DNA of 64,000 nucleotides from an uncultured Lachnospiraceae bacterium (GTDB lineage Bacteria; Bacillota; Clostridia; Lachnospirales; Lachnospiraceae), in the NCBI GenBank assembly GCA_910587715.1, contig CAJUMV010000015.1, positions 16,256 through 80,255 on the forward strand. The letters are read 5' to 3'. Numbering within the stretch: position 1 is the first letter of the stretch; the number at the start of each line of letters is the position of its first letter. The position numbers and the translations under genes are program-made. The notes beneath the pieces are model-generated. The model was given only the letters and a program-made list of their open reading frames with translations, was not told the origin of the DNA and ran no database searches. This document shows positions 1 through 9,078 of this stretch, piece by piece.

Positions 1-178
1 AGCTTATACCAGACGTCTTTTTTGCTCCGGAGAGCCGGTTTATTTACTTGTTTTTTCGGTAAATGTCTGTACATGGAATAAGTATACCACAAATTCCCTT
101 ATTTATGGTAAAATTGTTGCATATTAGGGAGCGCGCGGCAAAATGGAGCTGCGCAAAAGCGCAGGGAACGGAGGAAAT

Positions 179-1096
179 ATGGGAAAGACGGATAAAAAGA
201 ACGCCGGTCTGATGAACCTGATCAAGCGGATGCACGGTGTGGTGGAGAATGTGGATATCGAGAAGCACCGCCAGTCGCAGGATCATTTCGGCGCCCTTCT
301 GGGGAACAGCAGGGATGTGATTGTGGAGGATGTGGAGATCGCCGCCCGCGGGGAGGGCAGCGGCACGATTCATGGAGAGTGGATTACGGTAAACCGGGCG
401 CATATGAAGAAATATATCATTCTGTACTGTCATGGCGGCGGTTATTCCACGGGCAGCAGCCTCTATGCCAGAACGCTGACGACGAAGCTGGCGTCCTCCA
501 CGTCCATGGACGTGCTCAGCTTCGATTACAGGCTGGCGCCCGAGAACCCCTATCCGGCGGCGACGCAGGACGCCATGCAGGTATGGGATTATCTGATGCT
601 TTTGGGGTACGGCGCGAGGGATGTGATTCTGGCGGGGGATTCCGCGGGCGGAAATCTGGCGCTCTCCCTGTGCTTGAAGCTAAAGAGCGAGGAGCGGCTG
701 ATGCCGAGAGGACTTGTGCTCATGTCACCGTGGACGGATCTGACAGCTTCCGGAAAGTCCCATGTGACCAAGGCGGAGATTGACCCTGTGCTGAACGCGG
801 GCTACTTGGAACAGATGATAGAAAATTACGCGGCGGGGCAGGAGCTGACAGACCCGCTGATCTCCCCGTTGTTCGGGGATTACGAGGGGTTTCCGCCCAC
901 ATATATCCAGGTGGGCAGCAACGAAATCCTGCAAGATGACGCGGCGCTTCTCTATAAAAAGCTGTTAAAGGATAATGTCAGCGTGAAGATGGACGTATTT
1001 AAAGGGATGTGGCATGTGTTCCAGATGTCGCCCTTCAAGACCGCCTATGAGGCGATGGATAAGAATGCGGAGTTTATTTATGATATCTGCCGTTGA
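179..1096 (+). CDS. alpha/beta hydrolase, hormone-sensitive-lipase family
   Basis: Probable cytosolic esterase or lipase-like hydrolase of about 305 residues. The oxyanion-hole motif HGGGY lies near residues 85-89, and the nucleophile elbow GDSAGG places the serine near residue 155. A C-terminal MWHVF supplies the likely catalytic histidine. No signal peptide or membrane segment is seen. An upstream in-frame ATG at 143 exists, but the ATG at 179 has a GGAGG about four bases before it, so I prefer 179. The substrate cannot be told from sequence. The next gene starts about 130 bases on, in a gap where I see nothing functional. Confidence 0.85.
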   Translation: MGKTDKKNAGLMNLIKRMHGVVENVDIEKHRQSQDHFGALLGNSRDVIVEDVEIAARGEGSGTIHGEWITVNRAHMKKYIILYCHGGGYSTGSSLYARTLTTKLASSTSMDVLSFDYRLAPENPYPAATQDAMQVWDYLMLLGYGARDVILAGDSAGGNLALSLCLKLKSEERLMPRGLVLMSPWTDLTASGKSHVTKAEIDPVLNAGYLEQMIENYAAGQELTDPLISPLFGDYEGFPPTYIQVGSNEILQDDAALLYKKLLKDNVSVKMDVFKGMWHVFQMSPFKTAYEAMDKNAEFIYDICR

Positions 1097-1228
1097 CATG
1101 GCGGGATGATGTTAAGTCTGTTCGCAGGTATGGACTCTGAATTAATGAAAATAAAAAAAGGATTACGGCGTTTTAGGGCGAATAATAGTAGTAGGACGGT
1201 TGGTTTTTAGAAAAAGAAAGGCACAGCC

Positions 1229-2233
1229 ATGAATATACGGGAAAGTTTGGAACAGTGGGAAAAGGAATACTTAAGTCCTTACGCCATGCTCAGCAGGAAT
1301 TCCCAGGGAAGGCTTAAGGAAGAAGAACAGTGCGATATCCGCCCCGTATTTCAAAGGGACAGGGATCGGATCATACATAGCAAGTCCTTCCGCCGCCTGA
1401 AGGATAAGACGCAGGTGTTTCTGACGCCGGAGGGGGATCATTACAGGACAAGGCTCACGCACACGCTGGAGGTAAGCCAGACGGCGCGGACGATCGCCAA
1501 GGCGCTGAAATTAAATGAGGATTTGGTGGAAGCGATCGCCCTTGGGCATGATTTGGGGCATACGCCCTTCGGACATGCGGGGGAGCGTGCGCTTGACAGG
1601 GTGTGCCCTTACGGATTTAAGCACAATGAGCAGAGCGTGCGTACCGTAGATTTGCTGGAAAAGGACGGCACGGGCATCAATCTGACCATGGAGGTGCGGG
1701 ACGGCATTTTGAACCACCAGACGTCGGGTATGCCGCAGACGCTGGAGGGACGGATAGTGCGGCTGGCGGACAAGATTGCCTATATTCATCATGACATGGA
1801 CGATGCGGTACGCGCCGGGATATTGAAGGAAGCGGATGTGCCGAAGGAGATTGGAAGTGTGATCGGCTATAGCTGCGGGCAGCGTTTGGACTTTTTTATC
1901 CATAATATTGTGACCAACAGCCGGGATAAGGACGATATCTGCATGTCGCCGGAGGTGGCGGAAGCCATGCAGAAAATGCGCGAGTTTATGTTCCGGCATG
2001 TGTACAGGAACCCCATCGCAAAGAGCGAGGAGGGGAAGGCGGAGAATCTGATCATCACGCTTTATGAGCACTATCTGGTGCACACGGAGCAGCTGCCGAA
2101 TTTCCTGTTTAAGCTGCTCGACGCGGGGGAACCGCTTGAGAAGATTGTGTGCGATTATATCAGCTCCATGACAGACCGTTTTGCCATCGCGCAGTATGAG
2201 AGGTTGTTTATTCCAAAGACGTGGCACGGTTAA
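1229..2233 (+). CDS. dgt: dGTPase-like HD-domain phosphohydrolase
   Basis: Deoxyguanosinetriphosphate triphosphohydrolase-like protein of 334 residues, probably acting on dNTPs in the cytosol. The HD metal-binding signature is clear: a His in the segment TRLTHTLEVSQ, then HDLGHTPFGHAGE, then a later Asp. The start has an AAAGG seven bases upstream. It is the first gene of a dgt-dnaG-rpoD-trmK cluster, an arrangement known from Clostridia. Its stop lies 24 bases before the dnaG start. Substrate preference among dNTPs is not visible. Confidence 0.9.
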   Translation: MNIRESLEQWEKEYLSPYAMLSRNSQGRLKEEEQCDIRPVFQRDRDRIIHSKSFRRLKDKTQVFLTPEGDHYRTRLTHTLEVSQTARTIAKALKLNEDLVEAIALGHDLGHTPFGHAGERALDRVCPYGFKHNEQSVRTVDLLEKDGTGINLTMEVRDGILNHQTSGMPQTLEGRIVRLADKIAYIHHDMDDAVRAGILKEADVPKEIGSVIGYSCGQRLDFFIHNIVTNSRDKDDICMSPEVAEAMQKMREFMFRHVYRNPIAKSEEGKAENLIITLYEHYLVHTEQLPNFLFKLLDAGEPLEKIVCDYISSMTDRFAIAQYERLFIPKTWHG

Positions 2234-2256
2234 CAGAGCGAAAAAGGGAAAATAAC

Positions 2257-4026
2257 ATGCGTTATCCGGAGGAACTGATTGAGGAGATCAGAACGAAAAA
2301 TGATATCGTGGAAGTGATTTCGGGTTATGTGCGTATGCAGAAGAAGGGGAGCAGCTATTTCGGGCTATGCCCGTTCCACAATGAGAAATCTCCTTCTTTC
2401 TCAGTCTCGCCGGGCAAGCAGATGTATTATTGCTTCGGATGCGGGGCGGGCGGCAACGTGATTACTTTTCTGATGGAATATGAGAACGCCACGTTTCAGG
2501 AGGCGCTGAAGATCCTTGCCGACCGGGCGGGTGTCGCGCTGCCGGAGGTGGAGTACAGCGAGGAGATGCGCCGTAAGGAGAGCAGACGTGTCAAGCTGTT
2601 AGAGGTTAACAAACAGGCGGCGAAATACTACTATTATCTGCTGCGTTCCCCGAGGGGACAGACGGGTTACCGGTATCTTGCGGGCAGGGAGCTTACGGAC
2701 GATACCATGAAGAAGTTCGGGCTTGGCTACGCGGACGGGGCGGGCTCCGATCTGACGGCGTATCTGCGCTCGAAAGGGTATGCGGACGATTTGATTACGG
2801 AAGCCGGGCTGACAGGCTTTGACGAAAAGCGCGGCGTGCATGATAAATTCTGGAACCGGGTGATGTTTCCGATTCAGGACGGCAATCACCGGGTCATCGG
2901 GTTTGGCGGCAGAGTCATGGGGGACGCCAGACCTAAATATTTAAATTCCCCGGAGACGACGATTTTTGACAAAAGCCGCAATCTCTACGGGCTGAACTTT
3001 GCCAGGACTTCTCGGACGGGAAACTTGATTTTGTGTGAGGGCTATATGGATGTGATTGCTCTGCATCAGGCTGGTTTCGGACAAGCCGTGGCGTCGCTGG
3101 GGACGGCTTTTACGGCGGGACAGGCAGGTCTGGTAAAGCGTTTTGGCGAGGAGGTGCTGCTCGCTTACGACAGCGACGGGGCGGGTACGAATGCCGCTCT
3201 TCGGGCGCTTGGCATCTTAAAGGAAGCGGGGCTGCGGGGCAGGGTGATTGATATGAAGCCCTACAAGGATCCCGATGAATTTATCAAGAATCTCGGCGCG
3301 GAAGCGTTTCAGGAGCGGATTGGTCAGGCGCAGAACGGCTTTTTCTTTGAACTTAAGGTGCTGGAACGGGATTACCATATGGAAGATCCGGAGTCAAAGA
3401 CCGCTTTTCACCGCGAGATTGCGAAGAAGCTCTGCAGCTTCGAGGAAGAGGTGGAGCGGGAAAACTATATCGAGTCGGTGGCACAGAGGTATCATATCGG
3501 CTATGAGAATCTGCGGAAGCTGGTGAGCAGTTATGCGGCGCGCACGGGACTTGTGAAGCCGGTAGAGCGGGCGAAGCCTACGACGGCAGGGAAGCCTTCC
3601 CCGGAGGACCATATCAAGAAGTCACAGCGGATTCTTCTGACATGGCTTTCGGAGGAGCCGGAGATTTACCCGAAGATCAAGGCATATATATCGGCGGCTG
3701 ATTTTACGCAGGAGTTGTACCGCCAGGTGGCGGACAAGCTGTTTGCGGGACTGGAGCAGGGTTCCTTTTCCCCGGCGTCCGTTGTCAGCGCTTTTGAGGA
3801 GGAGGAAGAGCAGCGGGAAGTGGCGGCGATCTTCAACACCAAGCTGGAGCGGCTTGACACGAAACAGGAGAGGGAGAAGGCGCTTCATGATGTGGTAGTG
3901 GCGGTGAAGGACAACAGCTTTCACTATTATTCAGCCAGAATGGGTTCGGATATGGAGGCGTTAAATCAGGTCATATCAGGCAAAAAGGCGCTTGAGGAGC
4001 TGCGGAAAGCGCATATTTCCCTGTGA
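2257..4026 (+). CDS. dnaG: DNA primase
   Basis: Primase of about 589 residues that makes RNA primers at the replication fork. The N-terminal CHC2 zinc ribbon is complete (C38, H41, C59, C62). The toprim domain has E261 in EGYMDV and D305/D307 in YDSDGAG. The last 150 residues should hold the helicase-binding domain. A longer reading from 2221 would overlap dgt, but the ATG at 2257 is preceded by AAGGGAA and gives the standard primase N-terminus. It is followed by rpoD, as in many Firmicutes macromolecular-synthesis operons. Confidence 0.96.
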   Translation: MRYPEELIEEIRTKNDIVEVISGYVRMQKKGSSYFGLCPFHNEKSPSFSVSPGKQMYYCFGCGAGGNVITFLMEYENATFQEALKILADRAGVALPEVEYSEEMRRKESRRVKLLEVNKQAAKYYYYLLRSPRGQTGYRYLAGRELTDDTMKKFGLGYADGAGSDLTAYLRSKGYADDLITEAGLTGFDEKRGVHDKFWNRVMFPIQDGNHRVIGFGGRVMGDARPKYLNSPETTIFDKSRNLYGLNFARTSRTGNLILCEGYMDVIALHQAGFGQAVASLGTAFTAGQAGLVKRFGEEVLLAYDSDGAGTNAALRALGILKEAGLRGRVIDMKPYKDPDEFIKNLGAEAFQERIGQAQNGFFFELKVLERDYHMEDPESKTAFHREIAKKLCSFEEEVERENYIESVAQRYHIGYENLRKLVSSYAARTGLVKPVERAKPTTAGKPSPEDHIKKSQRILLTWLSEEPEIYPKIKAYISAADFTQELYRQVADKLFAGLEQGSFSPASVVSAFEEEEEQREVAAIFNTKLERLDTKQEREKALHDVVVAVKDNSFHYYSARMGSDMEALNQVISGKKALEELRKAHISL

Positions 4027-4100
4027 ACAGGGTAAGCTAATCGAAAAAAGGCACGTTTACAGTCGGACAGAAGTGAAACATAGGAAGGATGGAGCAATTC

Positions 4101-5213
4101 ATGGATGAAAATGTACAGGCAAAGTTTGAGGAGCGTTTAAAAGATCTCCTGGCTGTTGCAAAGAAGAAGAAAAATGTTCTGGAGTATCAGGAGATCAACG
4201 ACTTTTTCTCTGACCTTACGCTGGAGGAGGAGCAGTTTGACAAAATTTTAGAGACGCTGGAGCAGAATAATGTAGATGTGCTGCGCATCACGGAGGAGGA
4301 CGACGTGGATGATGAGGAGATCATCCTTACGGAAGAGGACGAAGTGGATGTGGAGGACATCGACCTTACCGTGCCGGATGGTATCAGCATCGAAGATCCC
4401 GTCAGAATGTACTTAAAGGAAATCGGCAAGGTGCCGCTTCTCTCCGCCGAGGAAGAGATTGAGCTGGCGAAAAAAATGGAAATGGGCGATCTGGAAGCGA
4501 AACAGCGTCTGGCGGAAGCGAACTTACGTCTGGTGGTCAGCATCGCCAAGCGTTATGTGGGGCGCGGTATGCTTTTTCTCGACTTGATTCAGGAGGGAAA
4601 TCTGGGTCTGATTAAAGCTGTGGAAAAATTCGATTATCGTAAGGGATATAAATTTTCTACCTATGCGACGTGGTGGATCAGGCAGGCGATCACGCGGGCA
4701 ATCGCGGATCAGGCGAGAACCATCCGTATCCCCGTGCATATGGTGGAGACGATCAACAAGCTGATCCGGGTGAGCAGGCAGCTTTTGCAGGAGCTGGGGC
4801 GGGAGCCTACCCCGGAGGAGATTGCGGAGCAGATGAATATGCCCGTGGAGCGGGTGCGGGAAATCTTAAAGATTTCTCAGGAGCCGGTGTCTTTAGAGAC
4901 GCCCATCGGCGAGGAGGAGGACAGCCATCTCGGAGACTTTATTCAGGATGACAATGTGCCTGTTCCCGCGGACGCGGCGGCGTTTACGCTGTTGAAGGAG
5001 CAGCTGGTGGAAGTGCTGGGCACCCTGACCGAGAGGGAACAGAAGGTGCTGCGGCTTCGTTTCGGCTTAGATGACGGCAGGGCGCGGACGCTTGAGGAAG
5101 TGGGCAAAGAGTTTAACGTGACCCGTGAGCGTATCAGGCAGATAGAAGCGAAGGCATTAAGAAAGCTGCGCCACCCGAGCAGAAGCCGGAAACTCAAGGA
5201 CTATCTGGACTGA
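4101..5213 (+). CDS. rpoD: primary RNA polymerase sigma factor (sigma-70/SigA)
   Basis: Housekeeping sigma factor of about 370 residues. It has an acidic region 1, a region 2 segment ending KFSTYATWWIRQAITRAI that melts and reads the -10 element, and a region 4.2 helix-turn-helix near VTRERIRQIEAKALRKLR that reads the -35. Another ATG at 4089 abuts its Shine-Dalgarno sequence; the ATG at 4101 has GGAG six bases upstream and is preferred. Its TGA overlaps the trmK ATG, so the two are probably translationally coupled. Confidence 0.96.
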   Translation: MDENVQAKFEERLKDLLAVAKKKKNVLEYQEINDFFSDLTLEEEQFDKILETLEQNNVDVLRITEEDDVDDEEIILTEEDEVDVEDIDLTVPDGISIEDPVRMYLKEIGKVPLLSAEEEIELAKKMEMGDLEAKQRLAEANLRLVVSIAKRYVGRGMLFLDLIQEGNLGLIKAVEKFDYRKGYKFSTYATWWIRQAITRAIADQARTIRIPVHMVETINKLIRVSRQLLQELGREPTPEEIAEQMNMPVERVREILKISQEPVSLETPIGEEEDSHLGDFIQDDNVPVPADAAAFTLLKEQLVEVLGTLTEREQKVLRLRFGLDDGRARTLEEVGKEFNVTRERIRQIEAKALRKLRHPSRSRKLKDYLD

Positions 5214-5944
5214 TGCGGTCGGTGGCATTGTCTAAGCGGCTTCGTACGGTGGCAGGTATGGTGACGAAGGGAAACCGGGTTTGCGACGTGGGCTGCGATC
5301 ACGGCTTCGTTTCTATTTATCTCGTACAGCAGGGCATCAGTCCGAAAGTGTTGGCAATGGATTTGCGGGAAGGACCGCTGAGGGCGGCAAAAGAGCATGT
5401 GGCGGCGTACGGGCTGGAGGAGCAGATAGAGACGAGACTGTCGGATGGTTTACATAATTATGAAGCGGGTGAAGCGGACACCCTGATCTGCGCCGGGATG
5501 GGCGGCGGACTCATGACACGGATACTGCAAGCGGAGCGGGAAAAGACGGCGTCCTTTCGGGAGCTGGTCTTGCAGCCCCAGTCGGAAATCGAGAAGTTCC
5601 GGCGGTTTCTCAGGGAGAACGGTTACCGCATTCTCGATGAGGAGATGGTCGAGGAGGACGGCAAGTTTTATCAGGTGATCCGGGCGGCGGGGAAGGATGC
5701 ACTGTCCATGACGACCGATTGCAGCGATGAGTTATGTAAACTTGAGGACAGATACGGACCTGTGCTGTTACGAAAAAAAACACCTGTATTTTTATCTTTT
5801 CTGGAGCGGGAAGCCGCCGTCTTTGAGGAAATTCTTGCGAATCTGCGGGAACAGGGGCTGGCGGAGGAAAAGCGGAGCGCCAGATATGCGGAGGTGGAGC
5901 TTCTTTTGCGGGAAAACCGCCTTGCAGGAACATCGATGGATTAG
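5213..5944 (+). CDS. trmK: tRNA (adenine-22-N1)-methyltransferase TrmK
   Basis: SAM-dependent methyltransferase of 243 residues, expected to methylate N1 of A22 in tRNA. The SAM-binding motif I reads VCDVGCDHGFVSIYL (around residues 23-37), and GMGGGLM near residue 93 is typical of the family. Its ATG overlaps the rpoD stop (TGATG). In many Firmicutes a Nif3-like gene follows trmK, but here a nucleoside-kinase-like gene follows instead. Confidence 0.88.
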   Translation: MRSVALSKRLRTVAGMVTKGNRVCDVGCDHGFVSIYLVQQGISPKVLAMDLREGPLRAAKEHVAAYGLEEQIETRLSDGLHNYEAGEADTLICAGMGGGLMTRILQAEREKTASFRELVLQPQSEIEKFRRFLRENGYRILDEEMVEEDGKFYQVIRAAGKDALSMTTDCSDELCKLEDRYGPVLLRKKTPVFLSFLEREAAVFEEILANLREQGLAEEKRSARYAEVELLLRENRLAGTSMD

Positions 5945-5985
5945 TTTACATAAGATATAGAACAACAAAAGGAGGGGGAAAGTCT

Positions 5986-7641
5986 ATGGCTACGATTATG
6001 ATCGGAGGAAAAGAGAAACGTTACGAGGACGGCATCAAGTACGAGATCATTGCAGAAGCGCATCAGAACGATTTTGTCAGCCAGATTGCGCTGGTGACGG
6101 TGAACGGCAAGATTCAGGAGCTGATGAAACGTGTGGACAGGGACTGTGAGCTTGACTTTATCACCTATGCGGACGCGATCGGTCATAAGACCTATGTGCG
6201 GACGGCGATCATGCTTATGCTAAAGTCCATCAAGGATGTAGCGGGCATGGAAGCGGCGGCAAACGTGAAGGTGGAGTTCGCCATCGGCGCGGGTTACTAC
6301 TGTGCCTTCCGGAACGGTCTGAAGCTGGATGAAAAGACCATTGAGAGAGTGAAGGAGCGCATGGGCGAGCTGGTAGACATGGATCTTCTGGTGACGAAGA
6401 AGGCTTATCCGGCGGCGGAAGCTGTGGCGCTCTTTGCGGAGAATGGCATGAAGGATAAGGTTTCCCTGTTCCGCTACCGCAGAAGCTCTAATATTAACGT
6501 GTACTGCATGGGGGATTATTACGATTATTTTTACGGCTACATGCTGCCGAGTACGGGCTATATCAGGCTGTTTGACCTGTTTGCTTACGAGGAGGGGATG
6601 ATTCTGCTCCTTCCCGAGCAGGAGGATCCGGAGGAGCTGCCTGAATTTAAACCGCAGAAAAAGCTGTTCCAGACGCTCCTTGTAACGGGAGAGTGGGGGC
6701 GCGACGTGGGAATCGACACGGTGGGCGACCTGAACAACCAGATATGCGACGGCAATATTGCCGATATGATTCTGGTGCAGGAGGCGCTGCAGGAGAGACG
6801 GATCGGCGAGATTGCCAGAGACATTGCAAGGCGTGAGGGCGTGAAGTTCGTCATGATCGCGGGTCCTTCTTCCTCCGGTAAGACGACTTTTTCCCACAGG
6901 CTTTCGATCCAGCTTCGGACTTACGGGTTAAAGCCGCACCCCATCGGGCTTGATAATTATTATCTGAACCATGACAAGACCCCTCTGGATGAGGACGGTG
7001 AGCCGGATTACGAATGTCTGGAAGCGCTGGATGTGGAGCAGTTTAATGCGGATATGACGGCGCTTCTAAAAGGAGAGAGCGTGCAGCTTCCCACCTTTAA
7101 TTTCAAGACCGGAAAGCGCGAATACAGCGGGAAGATAACGAAACTCGGCGAAAATGATATTCTGGTGATTGAGGGCATACACGGGTTGAATGAAAAGATG
7201 TCCTATTCCCTGCCGGCGCAGAGCAAATATAAAATTTATATCAGTGCATTGACTACGCTGAATGTGGATGAGCACAACCGGATTCCCACCACGGATAATC
7301 GTCTGCTGCGCCGTATCGTGCGGGATGCAAGGACGAGGGGCGCCACCGCGGCAAAGACCATCGCTATGTGGCCTTCCGTCAGGAGGGGAGAAGAAAAGTA
7401 TATTTTCCCGTTTCAGGAGGAGGCGGATGCCATGTTTAACTCCGCCATGCTTTTCGAGCTGTCGGTTCTCAAGCAGTATGCGGAGCCGCTGCTTTTCGGG
7501 ATAGAGAAGGGGGAGCCGGGGTACCATGAGGCGAAGCGGCTGCTCAAGTTTTTGGAATACTTCCTCGGTATCAGCAGTGAGGAGCTGCCGAAGAATTCTC
7601 TGTGCAGGGAGTTTGTAGGCGGGAGCTGCTTTGAGGTTTAG
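5986..7641 (+). CDS. uridine-kinase-like nucleoside kinase with N-terminal TGS-type region
   Basis: Protein of 551 residues. The C-terminal half is a P-loop kinase of the uridine kinase/phosphoribulokinase family: Walker A GPSSSGKTT near residue 292, and a substrate-loop segment beginning LDNYYLNHDKTP. The N-terminal half resembles the TGS and threonyl-tRNA-synthetase-like second domain found in large Clostridia nucleoside kinases. Start is supported by AAAGGAGGGGG. The substrate is probably a nucleoside, but that is family inference. It precedes rnpB by about 40 bases. Confidence 0.82.
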   Translation: MATIMIGGKEKRYEDGIKYEIIAEAHQNDFVSQIALVTVNGKIQELMKRVDRDCELDFITYADAIGHKTYVRTAIMLMLKSIKDVAGMEAAANVKVEFAIGAGYYCAFRNGLKLDEKTIERVKERMGELVDMDLLVTKKAYPAAEAVALFAENGMKDKVSLFRYRRSSNINVYCMGDYYDYFYGYMLPSTGYIRLFDLFAYEEGMILLLPEQEDPEELPEFKPQKKLFQTLLVTGEWGRDVGIDTVGDLNNQICDGNIADMILVQEALQERRIGEIARDIARREGVKFVMIAGPSSSGKTTFSHRLSIQLRTYGLKPHPIGLDNYYLNHDKTPLDEDGEPDYECLEALDVEQFNADMTALLKGESVQLPTFNFKTGKREYSGKITKLGENDILVIEGIHGLNEKMSYSLPAQSKYKIYISALTTLNVDEHNRIPTTDNRLLRRIVRDARTRGATAAKTIAMWPSVRRGEEKYIFPFQEEADAMFNSAMLFELSVLKQYAEPLLFGIEKGEPGYHEAKRLLKFLEYFLGISSEELPKNSLCREFVGGSCFEV

Positions 7642-7679
7642 GCATTCTCCGCGTAGGAGGGATTAACTTATAAAACAAA

Positions 7680-8040
7680 GGAGTGGAACAAATGATCGCG
7701 GCTGCACAGACGAAAGGGTGCAGGTGAGGAAAGTCCGGGCTCCACAGGGCAGGATGCCGGATAACATCCGGTGGAGGCGACTCCAAGGCTAGTGCAACAG
7801 AAATAATACCGCCCGGAGTTTCGCGTAGCGAAACTTCGAGGTAAGGGTGGAATGGCAGTGTAAGAGACTACCGCCGTCACGGTAACAGGACGGGCTGTGT
7901 AAACCCCATCCGGAGCAAGACCAAGCAGAGAGCAATGACCGGCCCGGTCCGTTCTCAGGTAGGTTGCTGGAGGGTTTCGGCAACGAAACTCCTAGATAGA
8001 TGATCATTCACGACATAACCCGGCTTATCATTCCGCTCCC
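7680..8040 (+). ncRNA. rnpB: RNase P RNA, bacterial
   Basis: Catalytic RNA that matures tRNA 5' ends. The conserved core GAGGAAAGTCCGGGCT lies near 7724-7739, and the 3' core AGATAGATGATCATTC near 7994-8009 is followed by ACCCGGCTTAT. The ends are set by a P1 helix: GGAGTGGAA (7680-7688) pairs with TTCCGCTCC (8031-8039). Length is about 360 nt. I did not resolve whether it is type A or B. Open frames across it are not coding. Confidence 0.95.
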
Positions 8041-8041
8041 A

Positions 8042-8136
8042 GAGTGAGAAGAACTTCTAATCACTCGCAGCAGAGGCTGCTTCGTGAAGAAGTTCTAAGT
8101 CTTACTCAAGAGAATGCCTGAAATGCGGCATTCTCT
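8042..8136 (+). repeat. structured intergenic repeat, copy 1
   Basis: First of three related elements (others at 11468-11563 and 40132-40243). An outer stem GAGTGAGA (8042-8049) pairs with TCTTACTC (8100-8107). Inside, AGAACTTCT (8050-8058) pairs with AGAAGTTCT (8088-8096), and GCAGC pairs with GCTGC within that. A second hairpin follows: AGAGAATGCC (8109-8118) with GGCATTCTCT (8127-8136). It begins directly after rnpB. No T-run follows, so it is not an ordinary terminator. Confidence 0.8.
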
Positions 8137-8169
8137 GTATATACATAGCGTAATTAGATATGAGAGCAG

Positions 8170-8201
8170 GGGCACGGAGAGGCGCAGTCCTCCACGTGCC
8201 C
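8170..8201 (+). other. leader hairpin before the trypsin-like gene
   Basis: GGGCACG (8170-8176) pairs with CGTGCCC (8195-8201), with further pairing inside a small internal loop. It lies about 30 bases before the downstream GTG start. It has no T-tract, so it may be a leader structure or a weak terminator. Confidence 0.45.
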
Positions 8202-8232
8202 TTGTGAAAGGTATACGTGAGAGGAGGGGCTG

Positions 8233-9024
8233 GTGGCAAAGGACGGGAGAATAAATAAAATATCTGCTGCTATTATATTTTTCCTGGGCTGCTTTTTTCA
8301 GGCGCTGCCTGTGGAAGCGGGGGAGCCGTCCCTGCCGCCGCATCTGATTCAGAGTGTGAGCGACGAGGATATCGTTGAGGGGATGCTCGCGCTCGACCTG
8401 TTTCATTGTCCCGTGCTGGAAGAGCCGGATTTGGAAGCGGCATATGAAAATGTGAAAGACAGCGTGGTGCGGATCGATATGGGGAAAGCATACGGAAGCG
8501 GCGTTATTTGCTGGATAACGGCTGACGGAGCGGTGATTGCCACCAACAGACATGTGCTTGCCTACTGGCAGGAGGAGACGGGGGTGGTCCGGTTTCCGCA
8601 AGGGTATTATGCAGGCGCCCGCGTGCTTGGCAGCTCGGAAAGCTATGATGTCGGTTTTTTGCTGGTGGAGAAGGAGGAGATCGGTCTGCGGGCGTTTTCC
8701 GGGCTTCGCAGCGCCCTTGCAGATGGTATTTATGGCGGTCTGCGGGTTGACGAGGAGATTTTCTGTCTGGGGGCGGGCAGGGAGGAAGACGAGATGCTCC
8801 TGGAAGAGGCCGTTTTGAAAGACACCGATAAATATATCGAGACCTTCGGCAGTGAAATGCTTTACGGGCGCGGCTTTGCCAGAGAGGGAATGAGCGGCGG
8901 CGGTATGTTTGACGGCTGCGGGCGGCTGATAGGGCTTTTGACAGGAGGCACTTATCAGAATGAGATCGCGGGAGTGCCCGTGACGCAGGTACTGGAGTCA
9001 TATTGGGAGGTTATGGGGGATTAA
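8233..9024 (+). CDS. secreted trypsin-like serine protease-domain protein
   Basis: Protein of 263 residues starting at GTG, with a strong GAGGAGGGG just upstream. Residues about 10-29 form a signal peptide or anchor ending near VEA. A chymotrypsin-fold triad can be placed: H107 in ATNRHVLA, D139 in SYDVGFL and S221 in GMSGGGMF. There is no PDZ domain, so it is shorter than classical HtrA/DegP. It probably acts outside the membrane. It stands alone between rnpB and an epimerase gene, so its target is unknown. Confidence 0.75.
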   Translation: MAKDGRINKISAAIIFFLGCFFQALPVEAGEPSLPPHLIQSVSDEDIVEGMLALDLFHCPVLEEPDLEAAYENVKDSVVRIDMGKAYGSGVICWITADGAVIATNRHVLAYWQEETGVVRFPQGYYAGARVLGSSESYDVGFLLVEKEEIGLRAFSGLRSALADGIYGGLRVDEEIFCLGAGREEDEMLLEEAVLKDTDKYIETFGSEMLYGRGFAREGMSGGGMFDGCGRLIGLLTGGTYQNEIAGVPVTQVLESYWEVMGD

Positions 9025-9078
9025 GTGATACCTTTTTTGGAAAAGCTGTGATACAATAATGTGAAAAAGGAGGAGGCT

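Noticed and set aside
7571..8007. Minus-strand open frames across 7.6-8.0 kb
   Set aside because: They overlap RNase P RNA, whose conserved core and P1 helix are clear.
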